Position numbers and translations under genes: made by a program
NCBI RefSeq assembly: GCF_001190785.1
Contig: NZ_LGSS01000001.1
Coordinates: forward strand, 1 to 64,000
Direction of reading: 5' to 3'
DNA length: 64,000 nucleotides
Origin: Gottschalkia purinilytica
GTDB taxonomy: Bacteria; Bacillota; Clostridia; Tissierellales; Gottschalkiaceae
Shown here: positions 50,765 through 60,939 of the stretch, piece after piece
How positions within the stretch are numbered: the stretch's first letter is position 1
How the letters are laid out: the number at the start of each line of letters is the position of its first letter
Notes under the pieces: model-generated
What the model saw: only the letters and a program-made list of their open reading frames with translations
Told to the model about the DNA's origin: nothing
Databases searched by the model: none

Positions 50765-52387
50765 TTATATTTGATTTAAATCTTTAGATAATCTATACAT
50801 TATTGCAGCTATTTGAGCTCTTGTAGTTTTTTCATAAGGCTTAAAGTATCCTCCTTCAAAACCTTTTAATACTCCTAATTCAGTCATATTCATTATAGCA
50901 TCATATGACCACATTTTACTATTTACATCTACAAAAGGATTTTTAATATAACTACTTTTATATTTTGTTATTCTACTAATCATACTTGCTACTTGTTCTC
51001 TAGTTACAGGCATGTCAGGAGCAAACGTATTGTTTTCAAATCCACTTACAAGTCCATTTTCTCTTGCTATTTGTATATAATTATAAGCCCAATGGGTTTT
51101 AGACACATCTTTGAATTGAACTTGATTTCTAACTACATAATTTTCTAAACCTTTTGCTCTAACTAAAATAGTAGCTGCTTGAGCTCTGGTTAAACTACTA
51201 TCAGGTAAAAATTGCGTCGAAGAAATTCCATTCATCCAATTTCTTTCTATAACATATACAATCTCTTTATTTGCCCAATGTCCTATTATATCTTTAAAAT
51301 AACTATTATTTAACCATACCTTATAGTAATTCCATATATCAGGATTCTCTTGACCTAATCTCCAACTACCTGCTCCTTTTAAGTTATATTTACTTACTAA
51401 ACTTAGCTTTGCTTTTAAAGAATCATTATTTTCAAACCAAAGTATATAGTCTCCAATTGAAAGCTTTTTACCACCAACAATAGCCTCTGGACTTTGAGGT
51501 GTTATACTAAATTTAGCAACAGGTGACTTCTTATTTTCATCATATATAACACTCGCATTATATTTTTTTATAAGTTTATCTACAGTTTCTAAAGCAACAG
51601 CATATCCACCTCTTGACTCTGAGCTGTTCCAATATCTTCCATAAAACGGCAATGTTACTACAATCTTATTAGATGATACACCATTATTTAAAGCATACTT
51701 AATTGAATTCTCAACAAAAGAATAACTAGAAACAGGACTAGGAGGTGCACCTTCATATCCTTCATCATAAGTCATTATTATTAAATAATTTGAATGATAA
51801 GCTAAATTTTTATAATCATATGATCCATGCCATCCTGTAGTAAATCCTCTTGGATTAGATCCAACAGCAACTGATATTTCTTTATCCCTAGGAAGCTTAT
51901 TTCTTATTATTCTTACTAAGTCTGTATGAGCGTCTCTATCTTCTTCCGTTAGATTTTCTATATCTATGTTTATACCATCTAAATCATATTCCTTTATAGC
52001 TTGTACTATTTGATTCGATAAAACATCTCTATTATTTAAAGCTGCTCTTCCAAGCGTTCTATCCCAGTGATTACTTATAAAAGGCATAACTTTTATTCCT
52101 TTGTTATGCATTGTTTTTATAAAATATGTATCCACTCCAGTAAGTTTTAAAGATCCATCGCTATTGAGATTAAAGTAATTTGGAGAAACCATATTTAAAG
52201 AACCATTAGTACGTTCTATATTTGATATGTAAGAAGCAGAATTACCACCATATAGATACGTCATACTAAGTTTTTCATCGCTTGATGCTACACTTATATT
52301 ATCTTTAAATCCTATATTGATAATAAGACATAAGTATGTAAACATAATAATAAATATTAACTTCGAACTTATCAATCGTTTACTCAT
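50765..52387 (-). CDS. S-layer-anchored GH18 glycoside hydrolase (SLH x3)
   Basis: 540 aa. Signal peptide (residues 1-32), GH18 domain (about 38-355) with active site DGINIDIEN (DxxDxDxE, about 137-145) and MTYDEGYEG, then three SLH repeats (FKDIIGHWANKEIVYVIERN, FKDVSKTHWAYNYIQIAREN, FVDVNSKMWSYDAIMNMTEL), each near 55-60 residues. It resembles spore-cortex or peptidoglycan-degrading glucosaminidases. Secreted and bound to secondary cell-wall polymer. Start after GGGAGGATAAA. No LysM. Confidence 0.93.
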   Translation of the reverse strand: MSKRLISSKLIFIIMFTYLCLIINIGFKDNISVASSDEKLSMTYLYGGNSASYISNIERTNGSLNMVSPNYFNLNSDGSLKLTGVDTYFIKTMHNKGIKVMPFISNHWDRTLGRAALNNRDVLSNQIVQAIKEYDLDGINIDIENLTEEDRDAHTDLVRIIRNKLPRDKEISVAVGSNPRGFTTGWHGSYDYKNLAYHSNYLIIMTYDEGYEGAPPSPVSSYSFVENSIKYALNNGVSSNKIVVTLPFYGRYWNSSESRGGYAVALETVDKLIKKYNASVIYDENKKSPVAKFSITPQSPEAIVGGKKLSIGDYILWFENNDSLKAKLSLVSKYNLKGAGSWRLGQENPDIWNYYKVWLNNSYFKDIIGHWANKEIVYVIERNWMNGISSTQFLPDSSLTRAQAATILVRAKGLENYVVRNQVQFKDVSKTHWAYNYIQIARENGLVSGFENNTFAPDMPVTREQVASMISRITKYKSSYIKNPFVDVNSKMWSYDAIMNMTELGVLKGFEGGYFKPYEKTTRAQIAAIMYRLSKDLNQI

Positions 52388-52839
52388 TTTATCCTCCCTT
52401 TATAATCAGTCTTCCAGCTTTTTTATTTATAAACAATATTTTTATAGTGCCTAATTAAAATTCATCATAAAATATTATTCAATTCGTAAGATATTTAAAA
52501 ATAAAGAAACTTCATAATATATTTTAAAATCTATATTAAAATTACAAAGTTTTTAAAATAAATAAAAGTTAATATAGTCAATTAAAGTTTCATAAAATAT
52601 ATTACATAGAAAATATATACTAATTTGAAAACTCATTGTACGATTTATCCTTTTAATAATTTCTGTCTTAACATATAGTAGAATGTTATCATAAACTATC
52701 ATAAAGCAAAAGGTCATTTTTACTGGTAAATTTGTAATTATATATGTAATAGATTACTAATATAATCAATAAATATATATTTAATGATTATATTAGTAAA
52801 TCTATAACTTTAAATTTTTTAACCATTTCAATTAAAAAA
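52388..52839. other. AT-rich intergenic region with one dyad
   Basis: About 450 bp of very AT-rich DNA, no ORF. TTACTAATATAATCA (52754-52768) pairs perfectly with TGATTATATTAGTAA (52785-52799), a 15-bp inverted repeat around a 16-nt AT loop, possibly a regulatory or cruciform element. Nothing else is supported. Confidence 0.5.
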
Positions 52840-52863
52840 GGTACTATAAGTAATAATAGTACC
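52840..52863 (-). terminator. Terminator of the 82-aa membrane protein gene
   Basis: GGTACTAT (52840-52847) pairs with ATAGTACC (52856-52863); on the minus strand a T6 tract follows the stem. Confidence 0.8.
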
Positions 52864-52903
52864 AACTAACATGTTTATATAAAATATTATTATGAACATA
52901 AGT

Positions 52904-53152
52904 TTATATTTTGTCTTTAAGTTCATAAATTTTTTTCTCTATATCTTCTATATCTCTAGTAATAGATTCTCTCTTTATATTATTGCAATCTTCAGAGTTA
53001 CTATCTTGAATAGCTAAACATGCTACTATTAAAGCTAAAATATCTCCTATTACGACAAAAAAAGCTGCAATTAAAGCTAATTGTTCAACGTTTATACCAT
53101 TGCATTTATCACTACCATTCGAACTTTTAAATATATGACTCAATATTTTCAT
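52904..53152 (-). CDS. Small membrane-anchored hypothetical protein
   Basis: 82 aa from ATG at 53152 (ribosome site GGAAGGAG), not 53170. One TM helix (about residues 25-47: LALIAAFFVVIGDILALIVA) is followed by a soluble charged tail with coiled-coil character (EDIEKKIYELKDKI). CNGINVEQ precedes the TM. Similar small proteins are widespread in clostridia without known function. Confidence 0.7.
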   Translation of the reverse strand: MKILSHIFKSSNGSDKCNGINVEQLALIAAFFVVIGDILALIVACLAIQDSNSEDCNNIKRESITRDIEDIEKKIYELKDKI

Positions 53153-53259
53153 AATATATACTCCTTCCAAACTATACTACATAAATATATTAAGTAAAAT
53201 TAGTATCGTTATTATATTATGAAAATACTTCAAAAAATGTTTATCTTTTTTAATTCTTA

Positions 53260-54051
53260 CTATCTATATATTAAAGCAATAATATTTGCACTTGGAATTA
53301 GTAAAATTTGTCCTAAAAGTGTTCCGACTAGCTTAGAAACTATAAGTAAAGTAACTAGAGATTTTACATCATTATAACTTCTTTCTCCTCTAAGTACTTG
53401 GTCTGTTATAATTGCTGATTTTGGATCTACAAATATCGTTAGTAAAATAGTTGCTATACCATTTACCATACCTGATGAAGCAGATGCTGCTATACGACTT
53501 GACGATGATACTAAAGTAGAAGCATAGAAAGATGAATACATACCTACAGTATATATTCCTGTTATTAAGGTATTTAAAATTATTAGTTTTTTAGGAATAT
53601 TTTTAATGTTTAGTTTCTCAATCATACTTTTTTTAGGTAAAGATGTCTTTTTAGCTATACGTTTTATATTGGAAATACTTAAAGACTGACTAACTAATAA
53701 AGGGACTGATCCATATACCTCAAGCTTAGAAACAGCAACTTCAAATATTCTAAGAAAAGTTGGCATAAAAAAAATTCCAACTACAGTACCTATAGTAGAT
53801 GAAAATACAAGTAACCTAAAATCCATAATAGGATCTATTTTTTTACTTATACTATATCCAACTATTGTTCCTATTAAAGGAGCTAGAAAAGTATTTGCTG
53901 TTCTTGAAATGAGAACAAATATATTAAAGAGAGAAGTACATAGTGCATATTGTTTATTTTTAACAGAACTTAGTCTTACTGAATATGCTAATGTCTCTAC
54001 CGTATGAATCATAGCAGTAAGTATCATAGCCATTAATAAAGTATAGCTCAT
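53260..54051 (-). CDS. amj: Lipid II flippase Amj
   Basis: 263 aa from ATG at 54051 (ribosome site TTGGAGATGG). Six or more TM helices. It matches Amj (YdaH): MILTAMIHTVETLAYSVRLS at the N-terminus, LFNIFVLISRTANTFLAPLIG and VSKLVGTLLGQILLIP. Amj flips undecaprenyl-linked lipid II across the membrane as an alternative to MurJ. No murJ is in the window, so redundancy is unknown. Confidence 0.85.
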   Translation of the reverse strand: MSYTLLMAMILTAMIHTVETLAYSVRLSSVKNKQYALCTSLFNIFVLISRTANTFLAPLIGTIVGYSISKKIDPIMDFRLLVFSSTIGTVVGIFFMPTFLRIFEVAVSKLEVYGSVPLLVSQSLSISNIKRIAKKTSLPKKSMIEKLNIKNIPKKLIILNTLITGIYTVGMYSSFYASTLVSSSSRIAASASSGMVNGIATILLTIFVDPKSAIITDQVLRGERSYNDVKSLVTLLIVSKLVGTLLGQILLIPSANIIALIYR

Positions 54052-54094
54052 ATTAACCATCTCCAATTTTTGTTGTCATGTATATATTATATAA

Positions 54095-54128
54095 CAAAAG
54101 TCACATCATTAATACGACGTGACTTTTA
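54095..54128. terminator. Terminator between amj and lysW
   Basis: AAAAGTCAC pairs with GTGACTTTT around a 14-nt loop, with T/A-rich flanks on both sides. It lies between two leftward genes and closes the lysW transcript. Confidence 0.65.
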
Positions 54129-54155
54129 TTATATAATATTTATTTAATATAAAGC

Positions 54156-55913
54156 TTATTTTTCTGAATTTTTCGCTTCCTCTTCAACTTCTACAGGTTT
54201 ACCTATTAATCGTACTATTAAGAAAGTAACCATAATTCCCATGCCAAGTACAGCTATTACTGGCATTCCTAAAGCTGCTGGTATATATCCAAATACTACT
54301 GTAACTATTGCTATTGCTATTGCATAGTAAAGTTGAGTTTTAGTATGATCTATATGATCACATGCAGCTCCCATAGAAGATAAAATTGTAGTATCTGATA
54401 TTGGACAACAGTGATCACCAAATATAGCTCCTGTTAACACAGCTCCAACACTTATTATAATATACGAACTATCAGGTGATATTGAATGTGCAAGAGGTAT
54501 TGCAAGTGGCATTAATATTCCCATAGTGCCATATGAAGTTCCAGTTGCAAATGAAATTATAGATCCTAGTATGAATATTATAGAAGGTAGTAAAAACTTT
54601 AATGATTTTAATACAGACTCAGGAGAACTTTTTAATATATTTATTAAGAATTGAGCTGTTCCTAGTTCTTTTATTACCCCACTTAATGACCAAGCCAAAA
54701 GAAGTATTACTCCTGTTATAACTAAAGATTTCATTCCTTCTATCCAAATATCTATTGCTTCTCCAAAAGTAAATAATTTTTGTTTTAATCCCATTATCAA
54801 AGCAACTATAGATGCAAGTAATGCTGCTTGAAATAAAACCACACTAGCATCAGCTGCTCCAAAAGCTTCTCTTATAGCAACAAAAGATATTGGAGAATTT
54901 TTTAATATTTCTATAATTGCAGTATCCTTTCCAGCCATTATAGAAACATATCCATTATAATAAAATCCTAATAACGATCCTATCATTAATACCCCTATTG
55001 GTATGATAGCATTCCATATGCTTAGCTTTATTCCTTCCTTAGGCTCTAATGCAGTCGTTTCACTTGATACCATTGGTTTTGCATTATCATCAAGAACCTT
55101 TCCTGTTTTTCTAGCTCTTCTTTCAGCTTTTAGCATAGGGCCAAACTCTCTTAGTAGTATAGCAGTAAATAGTATAAATAAAAGCATTAATATATTATAA
55201 AATCTGTAAGGTATAGTAGATACAAATATATTATATGGATTTACTGTCTGTCCTATAGCTTTATATCCATCTCTAATTAAGCTTATCTCATATCCTATCC
55301 ACGTAGAAACTAATGCTATACCTGCTATTGGTGCAGCTGTACCATCAACTACAAAAGCTAATTTTTCTCTAGAAATTTTCAACTTATCTGTAACAGGTCT
55401 CATAATAGGTCCAACTATTAATGAGTTAGCATAATCATCAAAGAAAACTAAGATTCCTAGTATCCAAGTTACAATTTGTGCACTTCTAGGAGTCTTCGCT
55501 TTTTTAGCTAAAGACTCTGCTACAGCCTTAGCTCCTCCCATTTTAGAAACTAAAGCAATAAGTCCTCCAATAGTTAAACACTGAAGTATTATTCCTGCAT
55601 TCCATGGATCTGCAAGCGATCCTAGTATTTTATCTATTAGAGACATGAATCCATGAAACAATGCTCCAAATATATTATGATTATTTAGTTCCAATAAGAA
55701 AGTCCCTGCTAAAACTCCTAAAAACAATGACATAACCACATTTTTAAATATAAAAGCTAGTACAATTGCAACAAGTGGTGGGAGTAAAGTGATTAGTCCA
55801 TATTTTGCTGCATTTAGATCGGCTATATCTTTTCCTTCTGCAAATACAGGAGCAGATATCATAAATAACGTTAACAATATAGATAAAATAATTATTCCAT
55901 AATTTTTTTTCAT
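54156..55913 (-). CDS. lysW: NhaC-family transporter under lysine riboswitch control (LysW type)
   Basis: 585 aa, about 13 TM helices. NhaC-family landmarks are FFDDYANSLIVGPIMRPVTD, GTAAPIAGIALVSTWIGYE, FATGTSYGTMGILMPLA and FGDHCCPISDTTILSSMGA. Annotated families of this type are Na+/H+ antiporters, but the upstream lysine riboswitch indicates a lysine (or arginine-like) permease. The N-terminal hydrophobic stretch may be cleaved or a TM. Start after GGAGGAGAAAT. Lysine excess should reduce expression. Confidence 0.9.
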   Translation of the reverse strand: MKKNYGIIILSILLTLFMISAPVFAEGKDIADLNAAKYGLITLLPPLVAIVLAFIFKNVVMSLFLGVLAGTFLLELNNHNIFGALFHGFMSLIDKILGSLADPWNAGIILQCLTIGGLIALVSKMGGAKAVAESLAKKAKTPRSAQIVTWILGILVFFDDYANSLIVGPIMRPVTDKLKISREKLAFVVDGTAAPIAGIALVSTWIGYEISLIRDGYKAIGQTVNPYNIFVSTIPYRFYNILMLLFILFTAILLREFGPMLKAERRARKTGKVLDDNAKPMVSSETTALEPKEGIKLSIWNAIIPIGVLMIGSLLGFYYNGYVSIMAGKDTAIIEILKNSPISFVAIREAFGAADASVVLFQAALLASIVALIMGLKQKLFTFGEAIDIWIEGMKSLVITGVILLLAWSLSGVIKELGTAQFLINILKSSPESVLKSLKFLLPSIIFILGSIISFATGTSYGTMGILMPLAIPLAHSISPDSSYIIISVGAVLTGAIFGDHCCPISDTTILSSMGAACDHIDHTKTQLYYAIAIAIVTVVFGYIPAALGMPVIAVLGMGIMVTFLIVRLIGKPVEVEEEAKNSEK

Positions 55914-55959
55914 ATTTCTCCTCCTTAATTTTACTGAATAAATATGGAGGAAAGTCTAT

Positions 55960-56206
55960 CTCAAAATAATAAAACCTTGAGCTTACACTCAAGGTTATAG
56001 ACACATATTAATAAAACTGTGTTTATAATTTTGAATGATAGCTCTCCACAAATATAAATTTGTGACAGTTATACGCATATTCTACGTATAACCAGTCATA
56101 TAGCCCTTGAGTTTAGGCTATATGCTTCGGCAATATCTCCTTTCATATTGTTTCATCGTACTCACCTCTACAATACTACTAATAGATATTGCAACCTCTA
56201 CCTATC
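55960..56206 (-). promoter_or_regulatory. Lysine riboswitch (L-box) with terminator
   Basis: The minus strand reads GATAG (P1 5', 56202-56206), then GTAGAGGTTGC, AGAGGTGAGTACGATGAAA, AAGGAGATATTGCCGAAGC and ACTGTCAC, and closes with TGTGGAGAGCTATC (P1 3', 56037-56041). Together these are the conserved lysine aptamer. Downstream AACCTTGAG (55973-55981) and CTCAAGGTT (55988-55996) form a terminator followed by TTTTATTATTTT. Control of the downstream transporter by lysine is inferred from this established class. Confidence 0.93.
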
Positions 56207-56223
56207 CTTATTTACTCATTGCT

Positions 56224-56252
56224 ATGATACAATAATATCTATAATTAGTCAA
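56224..56252 (-). promoter_or_regulatory. Promoter of the lysine-riboswitch transcript
   Basis: Minus-strand TTGACT (56247-56252), 17-bp spacer, TATCAT (56224-56229). The aptamer starts about 20 bp downstream. Confidence 0.75.
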
Positions 56253-56301
56253 TAGTCTTTCTCTTCTTATACTTAAATTAACTACATGTTCATTAATATT
56301 A

Positions 56302-56838
56302 TTACTTTTTTAATAATTCTCTTATTTTAGTTTCTATATAGTCAGTTATTTCTAAATCTCCTATATAAGTGTTGTCATCTTCAAAACTTGGCTTAACTCT
56401 AAAAAAGTTTATTATAAGTTTATTTTCAACTATATAATATTCTTCAAGATGAAGGGGTGAAAATATAACTTCTATTTCATCGTATCTTGAACTTTCTTCT
56501 AAATCTTTAACCCTATCTACTATAACATCTAAATTAAGCTTTTTTAATGGCTGTACCATTAAATCAGTATATTCCAAATCTTCCATCATCCAAAGATTGT
56601 TATTCCAAAATCTTCCTTCTTTTTTATTGTTACTTGAAAATAATTCTCTATTTGTAACTGCACTTAAAGCTCTTCTAACTGATTCTGCATTAAATTCAGA
56701 GTCATAGACATAAGTAAATCCTTCCATGTTTGTAACATCATTAATGTATTTCTCTGAAACTTTTTCTTTTTCACTTGTAGATTGCCAAAAATAAAGCATA
56801 GCTTCTATTAGTTCTAGGTTTACTTTAATTCTTTGCAC
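56302..56838 (-). CDS. Hypothetical protein (uncharacterised clostridial family)
   Basis: 178 aa, alpha/beta composition, no membrane segment. The N-terminal half is helical (LELIEAMLYFWQSTSEKEKV, AESVRRALSAVTNRELF) and the C-terminal half beta-rich and acidic. GTG start at 56838, nine bases after GGAGG. It follows the SEC-C protein by 33 bp, so the two are probably cotranscribed. TDE2712-like by my impression only. Confidence 0.6.
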   Translation of the reverse strand: MQRIKVNLELIEAMLYFWQSTSEKEKVSEKYINDVTNMEGFTYVYDSEFNAESVRRALSAVTNRELFSSNNKKEGRFWNNNLWMMEDLEYTDLMVQPLKKLNLDVIVDRVKDLEESSRYDEIEVIFSPLHLEEYYIVENKLIINFFRVKPSFEDDNTYIGDLEITDYIETKIRELLKK

Positions 56839-56871
56839 CTTTAACTACCTCCATAGAATATAGTTATTTTA

Positions 56872-57366
56872 TTATTTGCCACAGCATTTTTTATATTTCT
56901 TACCACTTCCACATGGACATGGCTCATTTCTACCAATCTTTTTAACAGTAACAATTTTTGATCTTCTATATTCTTTAGTTATTTCTTTTCTTCTTTCTGC
57001 ACTAAGTATTTCTTCCCATTCTGGTAATTCATATAACCAAGGGGCTTTAGCATCTAACATATTATAGTATAATTTTTCAAAATCAATATCTAAAGTTATG
57101 TTACTTTCTTCTTCTAATTCTTCAAGATTTACTTCTTTAATTAAACTTGTATTTATACCATCTATGAATCCTGCAAAACTAGTTAAATCCATATCATATT
57201 TTTTAGCTAATTCACTAACCGTTCCTGTAATGACATTATCTTTTTTAGCTAATATTTTTTCATATACATTTTTTTCTTTTTCTAAATAAGCTGTCCAAAA
57301 TTTATCTGATTCTTCTTTGGTCATTTCTTTATATGCTATATCAGACCATTCTTTATATATTTTCAT
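56872..57366 (-). CDS. SEC-C motif protein
   Basis: 164 aa. The C-terminal zinc-binding SEC-C motif is [20 protein letters not shown], the same as at the end of SecA. The upstream 130 residues are helical and acidic ([18 protein letters not shown] region). Such proteins are found beside metal-linked or ribosome-linked functions but have no assigned role. Start after AAAGGAGAAATAAT. Confidence 0.8.
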   Translation of the reverse strand: MKIYKEWSDIAYKEMTKEESDKFWTAYLEKEKNVYEKILAKKDNVITGTVSELAKKYDMDLTSFAGFIDGINTSLIKEVNLEELEEESNITLDIDFEKLYYNMLDAKAPWLYELPEWEEILSAERRKEITKEYRRSKIVTVKKIGRNEPCPCGSGKKYKKCCGK

Positions 57367-57514
57367 TATTATTTCTCCTTTCTATTATTAATTCCTTTGT
57401 AATTATAACACTTAAATTAGCTTTGTTAAATATATATTTATTCTCTAATTTAGTATTTTTACAAACAAACTATAATCTAATTTTATGCAATCTTCTTAGC
57501 CCTCAAATTAAATA

Positions 57515-57538
57515 GTAAGACTGCTATAGCAGCCTTAC
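57515..57538 (-). terminator. Terminator after asnS
   Basis: GTAAGaCTGCTATAGCAGcCTTAC is a nearly perfect 24-nt hairpin, 7 bp beyond the asnS stop in the leftward direction. The T-tract is weak. Confidence 0.6.
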
Positions 57539-57544
57539 CATTCT

Positions 57545-58936
57545 TTAAAATTCTGCTGATTTAACTGTTCTTGGGAAAGGAATAACATCTCTAATATTAC
57601 TCATTCCTGTCATATACATTATTGCTCTTTCAAATCCTAGCCCAAATCCAGCATGCTTAGTTCCACCATATTTTCTTAGATCTAAGTACCACCAATAATC
57701 TTCTAGATTCATTCCCATTTCTTTTATTCTAGCTTCTAATACATCTAGTCTTTCTTCCCTTTGGCTACCACCTATTATTTCACCTATTCCTGGAACTAAT
57801 AAATCCATTGCTGCAACAGTTTTATTGTCATCATTAATTCTCATATAAAAAGCTTTTATATCTTTAGGGTAGTCTGTTACAAATACAGGCTTTTTAAATA
57901 CTTCTTCTGTTAAATATCTTTCATGTTCTGTTTGTAAGTCTAATCCCCATTCTACAGGATAATCAAACTTATCATTAACTTTCTCTAAAATATCTACAGC
58001 TTCTGTATAAGTTATCGTTTCAAAATCTGAATTCACTATGTTCTCAAGTCTTTCTATTAATCCTTTATCTACAAAAGAATTAAAAAACTCCATTTCTTCT
58101 GGTGCATTTTCCATAACATATCTTATTATATATTTAAGCATGTCTTCTGCTAATTCCATATCATCTTTTAAGTCTGCAAAAGCTATTTCAGGTTCTATCA
58201 TCCAGAACTCGGCAGCATGTCTTGTAGTATTGGAATTTTCTGCTCTAAAAGTTGGTCCAAAAGTATATATATTTCTAAAAGCTAATGCATAAGCTTCTCC
58301 TTCTAATTGTCCACTTACAGTAAGATTCGTTTCTTTTCCGAAAAAATCTTTTGAAAAGTCAATTTCTCCATCATCTGTTTTAGGTGTATTTAATAAATCT
58401 AAAGTTGTTACTCTAAACATATCCCCTGCACCTTCAGCGTCACTTCCTGTTATTATAGGAGTATGTACATATACAAATCCTCTATCTTGAAAAAATTTAT
58501 GGATAGCATAAGCAGCTAATGAACGTACCCTAAATACTGCAGAAAAAGCATTACTTCTAGGTCTTAAATGTGCTATGGTTCTTAAATACTCAAAAGAGTG
58601 TCTTTTCTTTTGAAGAGGATATTCTGTACTTGATAACCCTTCTACTTCAATTTTTGTTGCTTTAATCTCAAATGGCTGTTTAGCATTAGGAGTAGCTTCA
58701 AGTTTTCCCTCTACAATTATTGAAGAGCTTATTGGCAATTTTGAAATCTCATTGAAATTCTGTAAAGTATCATCAAATACAACTTGAATATTTTTAAAGA
58801 AACTTCCATCATTGACTTCTATAAATCCAAAAGCTTTAGAGTTTCTTAGAGTTCTTATCCATCCTGATATAGTAACTGATTGATTAATAAACTTTTCAGT
58901 ATTTCTATACATCTCTTTAATTAGTAAACTTTTCAT
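57545..58936 (-). CDS. asnS: Asparaginyl-tRNA synthetase
   Basis: 463 aa from ATG at 58936, preceded by AAGGAGGATAAAT; the frame extends to 58957 without a better site. OB-fold anticodon-binding domain (residues 1-110), then class II core: motif 2 [19 protein letters not shown], motif 3 [15 protein letters not shown] near the C-terminus. It charges tRNA-Asn. Regulated by the T-box upstream. Confidence 0.96.
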   Translation of the reverse strand: MKSLLIKEMYRNTEKFINQSVTISGWIRTLRNSKAFGFIEVNDGSFFKNIQVVFDDTLQNFNEISKLPISSSIIVEGKLEATPNAKQPFEIKATKIEVEGLSSTEYPLQKKRHSFEYLRTIAHLRPRSNAFSAVFRVRSLAAYAIHKFFQDRGFVYVHTPIITGSDAEGAGDMFRVTTLDLLNTPKTDDGEIDFSKDFFGKETNLTVSGQLEGEAYALAFRNIYTFGPTFRAENSNTTRHAAEFWMIEPEIAFADLKDDMELAEDMLKYIIRYVMENAPEEMEFFNSFVDKGLIERLENIVNSDFETITYTEAVDILEKVNDKFDYPVEWGLDLQTEHERYLTEEVFKKPVFVTDYPKDIKAFYMRINDDNKTVAAMDLLVPGIGEIIGGSQREERLDVLEARIKEMGMNLEDYWWYLDLRKYGGTKHAGFGLGFERAIMYMTGMSNIRDVIPFPRTVKSAEF

Positions 58937-58997
58937 ATTTATCCTCCTTCTTAACATATAGTTTTTATAGTGTATTAATAATTTTTTGCAAAAATAA

Positions 58998-59230
58998 AAG
59001 CCTTTCTCCTCGAAGGGACGAAAGGCTTAGTTCGCGGTACCACCCTAATTGTCATAGAAACAACCACTCTAAAACAGTACTTAAAATACTGCTCACTTTT
59101 AACGGAGTGAATCCGTCTAAGTCTACTTTCTTCTTATAAGATTTCGATTAGAAACTCAGAGATGTTCTTCAATATAGATTTCATATCAGTCTTCCACCAT
59201 CACTGATTCGCTATAATTACCTTCTATATC
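58998..59230 (-). promoter_or_regulatory. T-box riboswitch for asnS
   Basis: Minus-strand core AGGGTGGTACCGCGAA (59031-59046), preceded by Stem I with GAAGAACA, which contains an Asn AAC codon in the specifier region. Terminator stem AAGCCTTTC / GAAAGGCTT (about 58998-59029) and T-run follow. Registration of the specifier is my reading; the T-box itself is clear. Confidence 0.9.
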
Positions 59231-59275
59231 TACTCTTCTCATCATAGTCTTAATATAAGATCACATTAATTAGAT

Positions 59276-59304
59276 ATTATAATACTTTGGAATATTTTTG
59301 TCAA
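59276..59304 (-). promoter_or_regulatory. Promoter of asnS
   Basis: Minus-strand TTGACA (59299-59304), 17-bp spacer, TATAAT (59276-59281), perfect consensus. The region from here to 59496 holds no gene. Confidence 0.85.
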
Positions 59305-59496
59305 ATATTTAATATATAATGTAAAGTTATATTTATCGCATTATTACAAATCTCTAAAATTATTTTAAGTTATATTCTATATAGATATTTTTCTATTTAT
59401 ATTCCATAACTTAATAAATACAGTACTATAAGTATATCCAAATAATTAACTATTATTTCATATTACTTAGTTAAATGTATAACTTATATACTTGTA

Positions 59497-60816
59497 TTAA
59501 GCTTTATTTAATTTATTAAGATATTCCTTTATGATCTTCTCATATCCATTTTCTGTTGGATCATAATACGTAGTTCCAACAATATTATCTGGTAAATACT
59601 GTTGTTCTATATACCCACCCTTATAATTATGAGGATATAAGTATCCCTTTCCATTTCCTAAGTTAGAAGCTCCACAGTAATTACTTCCTCTTAAATGTAA
59701 TGGAACACTTCCCATCTTTTTATTTTTTACATCTTCTAATGCTTTATCTATTCCTATATAACTTGAGTTGCTTTTTGGAGCACATGCTATATATACCGCT
59801 GCTTGGGCTAAAGGAATTCTTCCTTCAGGCATTCCAATTATATTAACAGCTTCAAAAGCAGAAACTGCTACATTTAATGCTTGAGGATCTGCATTACCAA
59901 CATCTTCAGATGCACATATTATTATTCGCCTTGCTATATATTTAGGATCTTCTCCCGCATAAATCATCTTTGCAAGCCAATAAAGAGTAGCATCTGGATC
60001 TGATCCTCTCATACTTTTTATGAAGGCTGATATAGTATCATAATGTTCATCTCCATTTTTTTCATACTTAATTGCTCTTTGTTGAACACATTCTTGTATT
60101 ATATCTAAAGTTATCTTTATAACTCCATTTTCATCAGGTAGTGTAGTTAAAACTCCTAATTCCAATCCATTTAAAGCTATCCTAGCATCACCATTAGAGA
60201 TATTAATTAAATGTTCTAAAGCATCTCTTTCCATTTCTATGTTAAATTCACCTAGACCTTTGTCTTTATCTTTCAAAGCTCTTAGTATAGCTATCTCAAT
60301 CTCTTTATCGCTAAGAGCTTCTAATTTAAAAATCATAGATCTTGAAATAAGAGCTTTATTAACTTCAAAATATGGATTTTCAGTAGTAGCTCCTATTAAG
60401 ATTATAGTTCCATTTTCAACATATGGAAGTAATGCATCCTGTTGACTTTTATTAAATCTATGTATTTCATCTACAAATAATATAGTTTTTTGATTATACA
60501 TACCTATTCTTTCTTTAGCTCTATCAACGACTTCCCTAATTTCCTTTATTCCAGAAGTAACTGCATTTAGTTGATCGAAGTGCAACTTAGTAGTATTTGC
60601 AATTACTTTTGCTAAAGTTGTTTTACCAGTTCCAGGAGGCCCATATAAAATAATTGAACTTATTTTATCAGCCTTTATAGCTCTATATAAAAGCTTATCT
60701 TTTCCAATAATATGACTTTGTCCTATATATTCTTCTAATGAAGTTGGTCTAATTCTGTCTGCTAATGGTGAAGATTTTTCCAAGCTTCTTTCTGCACTAA
60801 GAGTAAATAAATCCAT
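59497..60816 (-). CDS. rarA: Replication-associated recombination protein A (MgsA/RarA)
   Basis: 439 aa from ATG at 60816 (ribosome site GGAGTGTG); a longer frame starts at 60831. AAA+ core: Walker A LYGPPGTGKTT (about residues 50-60), Walker B ILFVDEIHRF, sensor 1 GATTEN. The C-terminal tetramerisation region follows (GSDPDATLYWLAKMI, CASEDVGNADP). RarA acts at stalled replication forks. It lies downstream of the DUF4870 gene, same strand. Confidence 0.96.
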   Translation of the reverse strand: MDLFTLSAERSLEKSSPLADRIRPTSLEEYIGQSHIIGKDKLLYRAIKADKISSIILYGPPGTGKTTLAKVIANTTKLHFDQLNAVTSGIKEIREVVDRAKERIGMYNQKTILFVDEIHRFNKSQQDALLPYVENGTIILIGATTENPYFEVNKALISRSMIFKLEALSDKEIEIAILRALKDKDKGLGEFNIEMERDALEHLINISNGDARIALNGLELGVLTTLPDENGVIKITLDIIQECVQQRAIKYEKNGDEHYDTISAFIKSMRGSDPDATLYWLAKMIYAGEDPKYIARRIIICASEDVGNADPQALNVAVSAFEAVNIIGMPEGRIPLAQAAVYIACAPKSNSSYIGIDKALEDVKNKKMGSVPLHLRGSNYCGASNLGNGKGYLYPHNYKGGYIEQQYLPDNIVGTTYYDPTENGYEKIIKEYLNKLNKA

Positions 60817-60939
60817 TATATCACACTCCAAAATATCTCCTTTTGTTCATTATACCAAAAAACTCTTATCAACAAAAATCAATGTTGATAAGAGCTATTT
60901 TTCACTGATAACAAGATGATACTACCTTTGTTTTATAAT

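Noticed and set aside
52754-52799. Terminator call for the 15-bp inverted repeat
   Set aside because: It is GC-poor, lacks a T-run and lies far from any gene end; it is left as an unexplained dyad.
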